This document shows positions 1 to 9,570 of a stretch of DNA of 15,248 bases, in pieces. A program made the translations under genes and the position numbers. The DNA comes from JAFKKS01 sp039808325 (GTDB taxonomy: Bacteria > Pseudomonadota > Alphaproteobacteria > Rhizobiales > Xanthobacteraceae): positions 1 through 15,248 of the forward strand of contig JBDHSU010000097.1 in assembly GCA_039808325.1 (NCBI GenBank). Reading direction: 5' to 3'. Positions within the stretch are counted from its first letter, which is position 1, and the number at the start of each line of letters is the position of its first letter. A model generated the notes under the pieces. It had not been told where the DNA came from. It did no database searches and saw nothing but the letters and a program-made list of their open reading frames with translations.

Positions 1-1440
<1,440 letters not shown>

Positions 1441-1445
1441 CCTTC

Positions 1446-3527
1446 ATGCGCGTTCTCGACGGCAATCCTCATCCGCTCGGCGCGACGTGGGATGGGCGAG
1501 GCACCAACTTCGCCATCTTCTCCGCCAACGGCGAGAAGGTGGAGCTTTGCCTGTTCGACCGCCACGGCCGGCGCGAGCTCGAACGCATCGCATTGCCCGA
1601 GAAGACCGACGACGTGTGGCACGGCTACTTGCCGGACGTCCTGCCGGGCCAGCTCTACGGCTACCGCGTCTACGGCCCTTATGCGCCGGAGCGCGGGCAT
1701 CGGTTCAATCCGAACAAGCTGCTGATCGATCCGTACGCCAAGCGGCTCGTCGATCGCATCGTCTGGAGCGACGCGCATTTCGGCTACCGCACCGGCAGCC
1801 CCCGCGGGGATCTCTCCTTCGATCGCCGCGACAATGCGCGCGGCATGCCGAAGGCGATGGTCATCGACGAGGCTTTCACCTGGGGCGACGATCGCCCGCC
1901 GAATGTGCCCTGGCACGAGACGATCTTCTACGAAGCGCACGTCAAGGGCACGACGATGCTGCGCGAGGACGTGCCGCCCGGCTGGCGCGGATTGTTCAGC
2001 GGCCTGACCGCGCCCGGATTGATCGATCACCTCAAGCGCCTGGGGGTGACGAGCCTCGAGCTTCTCCCCGTGCACGCGTTCGTCGATGACCGTCAACTGG
2101 TCGAGCGGGGACTCAAGAATTATTGGGGCTACAACACGATCGGTTTCTTCGCGCCGGAGCAGCGCTACAGCAACGATGGCGGCATCGATCCTTTCAAGAC
2201 CATGGTGTCGCGCCTGCACGCCGCCGGCATCGAGGTCATCCTCGACGTCGTCTATAACCACACCGCCGAAGGCAACCACCTCGGCCCCACGCTCGCCTTC
2301 AAGGGCATCGACAACGCGTCCTACTACTGGCTCAAGCCGGACCAGCCGCGCTACTACGACGATTTCACCGGCGTCGGGAACTCGCTCAACCTCACGCATC
2401 CGCGCGTGCTGCAGATGGTCATGGACTCGCTTCGCTACTGGGTGGAAGCCTGCCATGTCGACGGCTTCCGCTTCGATCTCGCGACCACGCTCGGCCGCGG
2501 GCCGAACGGTTTCGATCAGCGCGCGCCGTTCTTCTCCGCCATTCGCCAGGACCCGGCACTCAGCCGGGTGAAGCTCGTCGCGGAGCCTTGGGATATCGGC
2601 CTCGGCGGCTATCAGGTCGGAGCCTTCCCGCCCGGGTGGTCCGAGTGGAACGACGCCTATCGCAAGACGCTGCGCTGCTTCTGGCGCGGCGATGCGGGGC
2701 AATTGCCGGAACTCGGGCGGCGCATGACGGCATCGGCCGACATCTACAGCCATCACGGCCGCGCGCCGCGCGCCAGCATCAATCATGTCACCGTGCACGA
2801 CGGGTTCACGCTGGCCGATCTATGCAGCTACGACACCAAGCACAACGAAGCGAACGGCGAGGACAATCGCGACGGCTCGGATGAGAATTTCAGCACCAAC
2901 GGCGGCGTCGAGGGAAAGACCGACGAGCCCGAGGTTCTCGCCTTCCGCCGCGCCTTCAGGCGCAGCCAACTCGCTTGCTTGATCCTGGCGCAGGGCGTGC
3001 CGCTGATCCTCGCCGGCGACGAAGTCGGCAACAGCCAGGACGGAAACAACAACGTCTATTGCCAGGACGGCGAGTTGGGCTGGGTCGATTGGAGCGCGCT
3101 GGGCAGCGACACCGACGATCACAGCGATCTGATCGCGCAACTGACCGGCCTGCGCCGCCGCTATCCGCAACTGCACCCGCGCCATTGGCTTGTCGGCAAG
3201 AAGGCGGACGGATCGCATGACATTCTCTGGCTGACGCCGAAAGCCACGGAGATGAACGACCAGGATTGGAACTTCGCCGAAGGGCGGTTTCTTTCCTATA
3301 TCCTCACACCCGTCGAGGACTCGCCCGGTGCGCTGTTCATCGTCCTCAACGCCGCCGCCGAGCCTGTCGCGTTCACGATGCCGCCCGAACCGGCGGGAAA
3401 GAAATGGGCCTGCCTGCTCGCGACGGTTCCTCTCGAAGACGAGAAGGGGACGGCGCCCGAATGCCAGCCCGGCAAGCCGTGCCGGGCGCCCGCGCGGTCG
3501 GTCACCGTCTTCGCGACGGCGCCATGA
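1446..3527 (+). CDS. glgX: Glycogen debranching enzyme GlgX (isoamylase type)
   Basis: This 693-residue GH13 protein hydrolyses alpha-1,6 branch points of glycogen or limit dextrins in the cytoplasm and releases linear malto-oligosaccharides. The N-terminal part (about residues 5-105) is a CBM48/E-set domain, with GATWDGRGTNFAIFS and the YGYRVYGPYAPERGHRFNP stretch typical of GlgX/isoamylase. The catalytic barrel follows. It carries DVVYNH (267-272), the nucleophile Asp344 in GFRFDLA, the acid/base Glu380 in VAEPWDIG, and Asp452 in VHDGFTL. NGEDNRDG and GDEVGNSQDGNNN, also typical of the family, come after. Full length matches the family. ATG at 1446 follows the glgB stop by 5 bp, and its stop overlaps the treZ start by 4 bp. 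Because it sits directly upstream of treZ-treY, it probably supplies linear chains for trehalose formation, the role called TreX in other organisms. Confidence 0.96.
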   Translation: MRVLDGNPHPLGATWDGRGTNFAIFSANGEKVELCLFDRHGRRELERIALPEKTDDVWHGYLPDVLPGQLYGYRVYGPYAPERGHRFNPNKLLIDPYAKRLVDRIVWSDAHFGYRTGSPRGDLSFDRRDNARGMPKAMVIDEAFTWGDDRPPNVPWHETIFYEAHVKGTTMLREDVPPGWRGLFSGLTAPGLIDHLKRLGVTSLELLPVHAFVDDRQLVERGLKNYWGYNTIGFFAPEQRYSNDGGIDPFKTMVSRLHAAGIEVILDVVYNHTAEGNHLGPTLAFKGIDNASYYWLKPDQPRYYDDFTGVGNSLNLTHPRVLQMVMDSLRYWVEACHVDGFRFDLATTLGRGPNGFDQRAPFFSAIRQDPALSRVKLVAEPWDIGLGGYQVGAFPPGWSEWNDAYRKTLRCFWRGDAGQLPELGRRMTASADIYSHHGRAPRASINHVTVHDGFTLADLCSYDTKHNEANGEDNRDGSDENFSTNGGVEGKTDEPEVLAFRRAFRRSQLACLILAQGVPLILAGDEVGNSQDGNNNVYCQDGELGWVDWSALGSDTDDHSDLIAQLTGLRRRYPQLHPRHWLVGKKADGSHDILWLTPKATEMNDQDWNFAEGRFLSYILTPVEDSPGALFIVLNAAAEPVAFTMPPEPAGKKWACLLATVPLEDEKGTAPECQPGKPCRAPARSVTVFATAP

Positions 3528-5296
3528 CATGGACGCCGCAATTCGGGCCGCGCATCGAACGGGACGGCGTGACGTTTCGTCTGTTCGCCCCGGCCGCACG
3601 TCGTGTCGACGTTGTGACAGACAAGGCCGTGCCGATGCAGGCTGCGGGCGACGGATGGCATTTCGTTAAACTGACCGGCGCCCGGGTTGGAACGCGCTAT
3701 CGCTTCCGCATCGACGACGACATCGATGTTCCCGACCCCGCCTCGCAGTTCCAGCCGGAGGATGTGTTCGGCCCGAGCGAGGTGATCGACCACACATTCG
3801 CCTGGCGATGCGGCGACTGGAAAGGCCGGCTCTGGCACGAGACCGTGTTGAGCGAATTACACGTCGGCGCGTTCTCTCAGGCCGGTACGTTTCACGGCGC
3901 CGTCGCGCATCTCGATGCGCTGGTTGAAGCGGGTATTACGGCGATCGAACTGATGCCGGTCGCGGATTTCGCGGGCCGCTGGAACTGGGGTTACGACGGC
4001 GTCCTGCTTTTCGCGCCGGACAGCGCCTACGGCCGGCCGGAAGACCTCAAGGCGCTCGTCGATGCCGCGCATGCGCGCGGGCTCATGGTGTTTCTCGACG
4101 TCGTCTACAATCACTTCGGGCCGGAAGGGAATTTCCTGTCGCGCTATGCGCCGACGTTCTTCACCTCCGATTGCAGGACGCCCTGGGGAGACGCGATCGA
4201 CTATCGCCGGGAGGTCGTTCGCGCGTTCGCGGTGGAGAATGCTCTCCACTGGCTCGACCGCTATCGGTTCGACGGCCTGCGTCTCGATGCCGTGCATGCG
4301 ATCATCGAACCGGGCCAGCGGACGCTGCTTGAGATGCTCAGCCGCGCGGTGGGGGACCTCGCCCGGGCGCGCGGCCGCCACATCCATCTCGTCCTGGAGG
4401 ACGACGACAATTTCGCGACGCTGCTCGATCCGTGCGAGGACATTCCGAACGGGCGCTATCGCGCGCAATGGAACGATGACTACCATCATGCGTGGCACGT
4501 TCTATTGACCGGTGAGCGTGCCGGCTATTACCGGGACTATGACGGACCGGGGCCGCGGCTCTCTCGCGCGCTGAGCGAAGGCTTCGTTTATCAGGGAGAG
4601 GCCTCGGCGCATCGCGGCGGCGCGCCCCGCGGCGAGGCGAGTGGAATGCTGCCGCCGACGGCATTCGTCGATTTCTTGCAGAACCACGATCAGATCGGCA
4701 ACCGGCCGTTCGGTGATCGGTTGGTGACGCTGGCGTCGCCACAGGCGATCGACGCCGCGCTCTCGGTGCTGTTGCTCGCGCCGTCGCCGCCGATGCTGTT
4801 CATGGGCGAGGAGTGGGGCGCGCGGGAGCCATTCCCGTTCTTCTGCGACTTCAAGGGCGACCTCGCCGAGGCGGTGCGGAACGGGCGCAAGGCCGAATTT
4901 GCCGAGGCTTTCGCCGCGACTTCGCGCGACATTCCCGATCCGTTGTCGCAGGCGACATTCCGCTCCGCCGTCCTCGACTGGGCGCAGCGGGCGCAGGAGC
5001 CGTTCGCGTCGCGCCTCGCTTTGGTGAAGGCGCTTCTCGCGGTTCGCCGCCGCCGCGTCGTCCCGTTGCTCGCAAGCCTCGGTTCGGGAAAGGCGAGCGC
5101 GCAAGCGAGATTCGACGACGGATTGCTCTCGGCGGCGTGGGCCCTTCCCGGCGGGACGCTCCGTTTGCGCGCCAACCTTTCGGACGCCGCCGCCAGCGCG
5201 CCGCCGCCGATCGTGCCGGGCGACGCCATCTGGGGCGGTGCGATGCCGGTGCGACTGCCGCCGTGGTCGGTGCATTGGTCGGTGGAGGGAGCGTAA
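3524..5296 (+). CDS. treZ: Malto-oligosyltrehalose trehalohydrolase
   Basis: TreZ hydrolyses the alpha-1,4 bond next to the terminal trehalose unit of malto-oligosyltrehalose, releasing free trehalose in the cytoplasm. The protein is 590 residues, a normal family length. An N-terminal E-set domain (VTFRLFAPAARRVDVV) precedes a GH13 barrel. The barrel has LDVVYNHFGPEGN, the nucleophile Asp255 in GLRLDAVHAI, the acid/base Glu292 in LVLEDDDN, YRAQWNDDYHHAWH, and the TreZ hallmark QNHDQIGNR with Asp389. FMGEEWGA follows. The reading frame stays open upstream to 3266 inside glgX, but those codons overlap glgX in another frame. ATG at 3524 starts at the first E-set residues and overlaps the glgX stop as ATGA, which implies translational coupling. 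Its own stop shares one base with the treY start. Confidence 0.96.
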   Translation: MTWTPQFGPRIERDGVTFRLFAPAARRVDVVTDKAVPMQAAGDGWHFVKLTGARVGTRYRFRIDDDIDVPDPASQFQPEDVFGPSEVIDHTFAWRCGDWKGRLWHETVLSELHVGAFSQAGTFHGAVAHLDALVEAGITAIELMPVADFAGRWNWGYDGVLLFAPDSAYGRPEDLKALVDAAHARGLMVFLDVVYNHFGPEGNFLSRYAPTFFTSDCRTPWGDAIDYRREVVRAFAVENALHWLDRYRFDGLRLDAVHAIIEPGQRTLLEMLSRAVGDLARARGRHIHLVLEDDDNFATLLDPCEDIPNGRYRAQWNDDYHHAWHVLLTGERAGYYRDYDGPGPRLSRALSEGFVYQGEASAHRGGAPRGEASGMLPPTAFVDFLQNHDQIGNRPFGDRLVTLASPQAIDAALSVLLLAPSPPMLFMGEEWGAREPFPFFCDFKGDLAEAVRNGRKAEFAEAFAATSRDIPDPLSQATFRSAVLDWAQRAQEPFASRLALVKALLAVRRRRVVPLLASLGSGKASAQARFDDGLLSAAWALPGGTLRLRANLSDAAASAPPPIVPGDAIWGGAMPVRLPPWSVHWSVEGA

Positions 5297-8127
5297 TGCC
5301 GCGCGACATCCCAACGGCGACCTACCGCGTGCAGCTCACGCATCGGTTCACCTTCGACGATGCGGCGGCCTTGGTGCCGTACCTCAAATCGCTCGGCGTC
5401 AGCCATCTCTACGCGTCGCCGTTTCTGAAGGCGCGCGTCGGCAGCATGCACGGCTACGACATCGTGGATCACAACGCGCTCAACCCCGAGCTCGGAGGAG
5501 AGGAAGGGTTCGCGCGGCTCTCCGCTGCGCTTGCCGACGCCGATATCGGGCTGATCCTCGACTTCGTCCCCAACCACATGGCGGTGAATCGGGCCGACAA
5601 CGCGTGGTGGCTCGATGTTCTCGAATGGGGCCCGAAATCGCTCTACGCCGACTATTTCGACATCGATTGGGAAACGCTGCCCTACAAGCCCGAGGGCGGC
5701 GTGCTTCTGCCGATCCTCGGACGCCCTTACGGCGACGCGCTCGAGGCCGGCGAGATCGAACTGAAATTCGATCCCGGCGAAGGCAGTTTCTCCGCCTGGT
5801 ATTTCGAGCATCGGCTTCCGATCCGGCCTAACCGCTATGGCGATATTCTGCGCGCCGCCGTCGCGCGCGCCGACGGCGCTGACGGTCCTGCGGGCCGGCG
5901 GCTTCTCGATATCGCGGCGCGTTATCCCGATCCGCGCGCGCCCTCGCGCGAGGAGGCGCCGGCGCTCAAGCGCGCTCTCGCCGAAGCCGCGGGAAAGGCG
6001 CTGATCGAGCGAGGACTGGACGCCTATCGTCCGGCGCGCGACGGCGCTTCCGCCGTCGTCGCCTTGCATCGCCTTCTCGAGCGACAACATTATCGCGTGG
6101 CGCATTGGCGCACCGCGTCGTCGGAGATCAACTACCGACGCTTCTTCGACGTCAACGATCTTGCGGGACTGCGCGTCGAGAACCCAAAGACGTTTGTCGA
6201 TATCCATAGGCTCGTCGTCGAACTGATCGCGTCGAACCGTCTGCACGGCCTGCGTATCGACCACATCGACGGACTGCATGATCCGCACCAGTATTGCCGG
6301 CGCCTGCAACGGATCGTGCGGCGCGCCCGCGGGAAATTCGCGCGGCGGCCGTTCTACACCGTGGTTGAGAAAATCCTGGGGGAGGAGGAGGCGCTGCCGC
6401 GGTTTACCGGCGTTGCCGGGACGACCGGCTACGAATGGCTCAATGTCATTTCGCGTGTGCTCATCGACGACCGCGGCGTGCCGGCCCTGCGCGATACGGC
6501 GCACCGTTTCACCGGTCGCGACGAGCCGTTCGGCGAGATTCTGGAGGACGCGAAGCATCGCGTTCTCGACACCATGCTGACGAGCGAATTCACGGTTCTT
6601 GTGCGGCTTCTCGCGCGCATCGCGGCCGGGCATTGGCGGTCGCGCGACTTTACGCCGGATGGCCTGCGCGCGGCGCTGGAAGCGTTCGTCGTGCAGTTTC
6701 CCGTCTATCGCACCTACGTCACCGGCGACGGATGCTCGGCGCATGATCGCGCGACGATCGAGGAGGCGGTCGAACGGGCGCGCGCGCGGTGGTTCGCGCC
6801 GGGACGAGAGATTTTCGATTTCCTCAAGGACGTTCTCACGCTCGACCTGATCGGGCCCGACCGGCAGGGCTACAGCCGCTCGCGGGTGAAGCGTTTTGCC
6901 ATGAAGGTCCAGCAGTTCACCGGGCCGATGATGGCGAAGTCGCTGGAGGACACGACCTTCTATCGCGACGTCGGCGTGCTGGCGCTCAATGAGGTCGGCG
7001 GCGATCCAATCGCGCCGGCGCTGTCCGTTGCGCAATTCCATGCGAAGATGCTGGAGCGGTGGCGTGCCGCGCCGCATGGCATGACCGCCACGGCGACCCA
7101 CGACACGAAGCGCGGCGAAGACGCGCGCGCCCGCCTGCTTGCGTTGTCGGAGATGCCGCAGGAGTGGGCGCAGGTCGTCGCCGAGTGGCGTACCCTCAAC
7201 GAGGCTTTTCTGGTCCAGGTCAAGGACCGCGGCGGCACTCGTCGCGCGCCGTCGCGTGCGCATGAGTACCTTCTCTACGAAACGATTGCCGCTGCGCTTC
7301 CGGCCGGTGGATCAACGTCCGAGTTTGCCGAGCGCATCGCGACTTACGCGGTCAAGGCCGCCCGGGAAGGAAAGCTCGAAACGAGCTGGATGAATCCGAA
7401 CACGGCTTATGAAGACGCGCTCACGCATTTCGCGAAGCAGATTCTCGATCCCGTACGGTCGGCCGCCTTTCTTGAATCTCTGGACGCTTTCACCCGCCGC
7501 CTCGCGCTTCTCGGCGCTCTCAACGGCATGAGTCAACTCACCCTCAAGGCGATGATGCCTGGCGTGCCCGATTTCTATCAGGGGACCGAGTTCTGGGATC
7601 TTTCGCTGGTCGATCCCGACAATCGCCGCCAGCCGGATTTCCCGATGCGGATCGAGGCGCTTCGCGAGACAGGAGAGAGCCCGGCGTGGGAAAAGCTCGC
7701 CGCGGTGTGGGACGATGGATCCTTGAAGCTTGCTTGGACGCGCGCGCTGCTCGCGCTTCGCGGTGCCTTGCCCAACGTGTTCACGCACGGCGACTATCGT
7801 CCGCTGGACGTGCGCGGAAGAGATCGTGACCACCTGATCGTTTTCGCGCGCATGGACGACGCGAATGCCGTCGTCGTCGCCGCGGGCCGCCATTTCGGAA
7901 GCCTTACGGACGGCGGTCGGCGGTGGCCGCAGGCGGGGGATTGGGATGCGGAATTGGTGCTCGACGGCCTTGAGAACATCGAATGGCGCGCGCTGGGTGG
8001 CGAACGCGGCCTCCGACCCGCTGCCGGAATGAGCGCCTCCTCGCTATTGGGCGCTTTCCCCGCCGCGGTGCTCGTCGGACGGAGGGCATATCTGCGGGAC
8101 CGCAAAGGCCGGCGCGCCCTGGCATGA
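5296..8127 (+). CDS. treY: Malto-oligosyltrehalose synthase (maltooligosyl trehalose mutase)
   Basis: TreY rearranges the reducing-end alpha-1,4 bond of a malto-oligosaccharide into an alpha,alpha-1,1 bond, giving the substrate of TreZ. The 943-residue protein starts with the family signature PTATYRVQLTHRFTF and SHLYASPFLKARVGSMHGYD. ILDFVPNHMA gives the first conserved GH13 region. The nucleophile is Asp322 in GLRIDHIDGL, the acid/base is Glu358 in YTVVEKIL, and the third Asp is 603 in TATHDTKRGEDARAR. The long insert between regions I and II and the C-terminal VPDFYQGTEFWDLSLVDPDNR block are also typical of TreY. ATG at 5296 overlaps the treZ stop as TAATG. An upstream extension of the open frame to 4813 is a shadow within treZ. 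It is the last gene of the operon and runs convergently toward the kinase-like gene. Confidence 0.96.
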   Translation: MPRDIPTATYRVQLTHRFTFDDAAALVPYLKSLGVSHLYASPFLKARVGSMHGYDIVDHNALNPELGGEEGFARLSAALADADIGLILDFVPNHMAVNRADNAWWLDVLEWGPKSLYADYFDIDWETLPYKPEGGVLLPILGRPYGDALEAGEIELKFDPGEGSFSAWYFEHRLPIRPNRYGDILRAAVARADGADGPAGRRLLDIAARYPDPRAPSREEAPALKRALAEAAGKALIERGLDAYRPARDGASAVVALHRLLERQHYRVAHWRTASSEINYRRFFDVNDLAGLRVENPKTFVDIHRLVVELIASNRLHGLRIDHIDGLHDPHQYCRRLQRIVRRARGKFARRPFYTVVEKILGEEEALPRFTGVAGTTGYEWLNVISRVLIDDRGVPALRDTAHRFTGRDEPFGEILEDAKHRVLDTMLTSEFTVLVRLLARIAAGHWRSRDFTPDGLRAALEAFVVQFPVYRTYVTGDGCSAHDRATIEEAVERARARWFAPGREIFDFLKDVLTLDLIGPDRQGYSRSRVKRFAMKVQQFTGPMMAKSLEDTTFYRDVGVLALNEVGGDPIAPALSVAQFHAKMLERWRAAPHGMTATATHDTKRGEDARARLLALSEMPQEWAQVVAEWRTLNEAFLVQVKDRGGTRRAPSRAHEYLLYETIAAALPAGGSTSEFAERIATYAVKAAREGKLETSWMNPNTAYEDALTHFAKQILDPVRSAAFLESLDAFTRRLALLGALNGMSQLTLKAMMPGVPDFYQGTEFWDLSLVDPDNRRQPDFPMRIEALRETGESPAWEKLAAVWDDGSLKLAWTRALLALRGALPNVFTHGDYRPLDVRGRDRDHLIVFARMDDANAVVVAAGRHFGSLTDGGRRWPQAGDWDAELVLDGLENIEWRALGGERGLRPAAGMSASSLLGAFPAAVLVGRRAYLRDRKGRRALA

Positions 8128-8143
8128 GACCCGCCGCGCCGGC
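8108..8143. terminator. Possible bidirectional stem-loop between convergent genes
   Basis: Bases 8108-8116 (gccggcgcg) are exactly complementary to 8135-8143 (cgcgccggc), leaving an 18-base loop that contains the treY stop codon. The stem lies between the convergent treY and kinase-like genes and could end transcripts from both sides. On the plus side it is followed after a gap by a modest T-rich stretch (gggcttttcctt, inside the opposing gene). The minus side has only a short T run. The loop is long and the U tracts weak, so termination is an inference. Confidence 0.3.
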
Positions 8144-8148
8144 AATGC

Positions 8149-9222
8149 TCAGGGCTTTTCCTTATCGTCCTTACGGGTCGTGAAGCGCGCATTCCCGAGC
8201 CCGGTGCCGAGAGTCAGGACGCCCCACTGTTTGACGTCGCGCGTCTGCGGTACCTCGCTCAATCCCTGAATGACCGCGTCGTTATGCATGACGACCGCGG
8301 TGTCATGCTTCCCGATTTTCGGGATCGCTTCGACCACGCAGGCGGGAAGATTGAAGCGCGCGCTTTCCCAGTTGCCGGGCAGGTTCTGCGCGCCACGGTC
8401 GATCGAACCGTCAGGTTCGATTTTGCCGGGGCACCCGATTCCGATGAAGGGGGCGAGCGCAAGCCCTTCCTTTTCCGCCGCCTTTATGAGCTGCTTGAGC
8501 ATGGCGACGAGCTCGTCCACCGCCTCGTCCCGCTTGGGCTTTTCGTCGGCGTGGCGCCAGAGCTCCTTCTTCCAGACAGAGGCTTTGCTGAGATTTGACG
8601 CCTTCTTGAGGTTGAGAAGGACAACGCCGGCCCGGATATTCGTCCCTCCGATATCGACGGCGAGAATACTGTCGTGGCTGCTGAAGATCCAGGACGGTGC
8701 GAGTTGGACGGCGCCGATGAGCCCGGCGTCGTCCGGGTGATGACGGATCGGCCGAAGATCGATGTTGACGTCCTCGGCCTTCAGAAGAACGCCCGCGCGC
8801 GCGATTGCCAATTCGCCGATCTGGTGATCGCGCATTCCTCCGCCGACCACGATCTGCTCGGTGTCGCGCCAGTCCTTGGTTCTCAGAAAACGCCGGATGA
8901 TATAGGCGAGCTCCTGCGCGAAATCCTCGATGACACCCTGCACCACGCCGGAGGCGTCGGGATCCTTCCCGGTCAGCGCCGCGTCGAGCTTCTTCTTCCC
9001 GATCTCGTCGCTTGCCTCGTCACCGAACGGATCGGTTCCGAGCTTGCGCAGCGGCTTTCGCCACTTGTCGATGAGTGCATGGAAAGCCTTCTTGCTTGCG
9101 CGATCGCCTAGAAAGCCGTTCTCGTCCTTGATTTCGATGTTGTAGCTGTCGACCAGGACGTTGGGCAGCCGGGATGCGCCGTGGCCGGCAAGGCCGTGAT
9201 GGATATTGCTCTCCTCAGGCAT
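8149..9222 (-). CDS. ROK/glucokinase-like protein with circularly permuted domain order
   Basis: This 357-residue protein carries hallmark motifs of ROK-family sugar kinases (Hsp70/actin-fold ATPases) in rotated order. The adenosine-side motif IVVGGGM (124-130) and the DDAGLIGA stretch (164-171), normally near the C-terminus, lie in the first half. The phosphate-1 motif AVDIGGTNIRAG starts around residue 188 (Asp190). GIGCPG (261-266), NLPGNW (280-285), the HNDA segment with likely catalytic Asp315, and the phosphate-2 motif LGTGLG (338-343) close the protein. The zinc-binding CxCGxxGCxE cluster of typical ROK proteins is absent; residues 11-20 (LAGHGASRLP) may be the GExGH equivalent. The likely role is ATP-dependent phosphorylation of glucose or a related sugar, but activity is inferred. 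ATG at 9222 has a GGGAG 13 bases upstream, a rather long spacing. It stands alone on its strand, convergent to treY and divergent from the ABC importer. Confidence 0.85.
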   Translation of the reverse strand: MPEESNIHHGLAGHGASRLPNVLVDSYNIEIKDENGFLGDRASKKAFHALIDKWRKPLRKLGTDPFGDEASDEIGKKKLDAALTGKDPDASGVVQGVIEDFAQELAYIIRRFLRTKDWRDTEQIVVGGGMRDHQIGELAIARAGVLLKAEDVNIDLRPIRHHPDDAGLIGAVQLAPSWIFSSHDSILAVDIGGTNIRAGVVLLNLKKASNLSKASVWKKELWRHADEKPKRDEAVDELVAMLKQLIKAAEKEGLALAPFIGIGCPGKIEPDGSIDRGAQNLPGNWESARFNLPACVVEAIPKIGKHDTAVVMHNDAVIQGLSEVPQTRDVKQWGVLTLGTGLGNARFTTRKDDKEKP

Positions 9223-9436
9223 GCGCGTACGGCCGCTCCCACTTTAGGCGATGCAAAAGGGCATGTTGCCCCGTGATCCCAGCCCCGGCAAACGTCGTAG
9301 AGCGCGCCTTGGTTCCCTTCATGTGGCCTTTTTGCACCGCCGCCGACGCGCTCGACACGATCGCCACCGCGCTCGAAGGTGCGACAGAATGCCCAAAATA
9401 CTGCATCGCCGCACCGTGTGCGCGCTCGCGTCTCTT

Positions 9437-9468
9437 TTTATAGAGAGATCGCAAAATCCCACTGACAA
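9437..9468 (-). promoter_or_regulatory. Candidate promoter for the kinase-like gene
   Basis: Read on the minus strand, TTGTCA (9468-9463) resembles a -35 box and CTATAAAAA starting near 9443 resembles a -10 box. The spacing is 17-20 bases depending on the register chosen, so the match is imperfect. It would give a leader of about 200 bases before the start at 9222. The -35 shares bases with the plus-strand candidate. Low confidence. Confidence 0.25.
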
Positions 9469-9491
9469 ACGCGCGCGAGTTGCCCTAAGCT
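9462..9491 (+). promoter_or_regulatory. Candidate promoter for the ABC importer operon
   Basis: CTGACA (9462-9467) is one base from the consensus -35. TAAGCT (9486-9491) lies 18 bases downstream as a weak -10. This would place transcription start around 9497-9499, about 90 bases before the binding-protein start and right on the left arm of the inverted repeat. The -10 match is poor. Confidence 0.3.
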
Positions 9492-9564
9492 ACAACCGAC
9501 GGACGTCGAACATGCCGGCGTGGACTACGCCAAAGTCCCGATCAGAGCATGAAACGTCGGTTGT
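9492..9564. promoter_or_regulatory. Paired inverted repeat (possible two-site operator or leader stem)
   Basis: acaaccgacg at 9492-9501 is matched by its exact reverse complement cgtcggttgt at 9555-9564. The arm centres are 63 bp apart, close to six helical turns. The left arm coincides with the candidate transcription start and the right arm lies just before the ribosome binding site. Between them is a smaller hairpin, ggact (9522-9526) with agtcc (9534-9538). This fits a regulator bound at two sites or a leader stem. The palindrome ttgatcaa (9565-9572) abuts the right arm. Confidence 0.4.
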
Positions 9565-9570
9565 TTGATC

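Noticed and set aside
4690..7263. Very long antisense open frame (857 codons) opposite treZ and treY
   Set aside because: It is a GC-bias shadow. The opposite strand encodes two well-recognised enzymes with intact catalytic motifs, and the antisense product is arginine-rich with no domain I recognise.
8149..9222. Explaining the kinase motif order as a frameshift or two separate genes
   Set aside because: The frame is continuous without a stop or an internal restart. The two halves complement each other as exactly one ROK unit, with no repeated motif.
9215..9454. 79-codon minus-strand frame upstream of the kinase gene whose stop overlaps the kinase start
   Set aside because: The overlap suggests coupling, but the start is TTG within the candidate promoter, there is no clear ribosome site, and the product has no recognised features. 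It is left as noncoding.
9174..9568. Plus-strand short frames (9174-9443 and 9251-9568) in the divergent region
   Set aside because: They overlap the kinase start or each other in different frames, lack ribosome sites and run through the candidate promoters.
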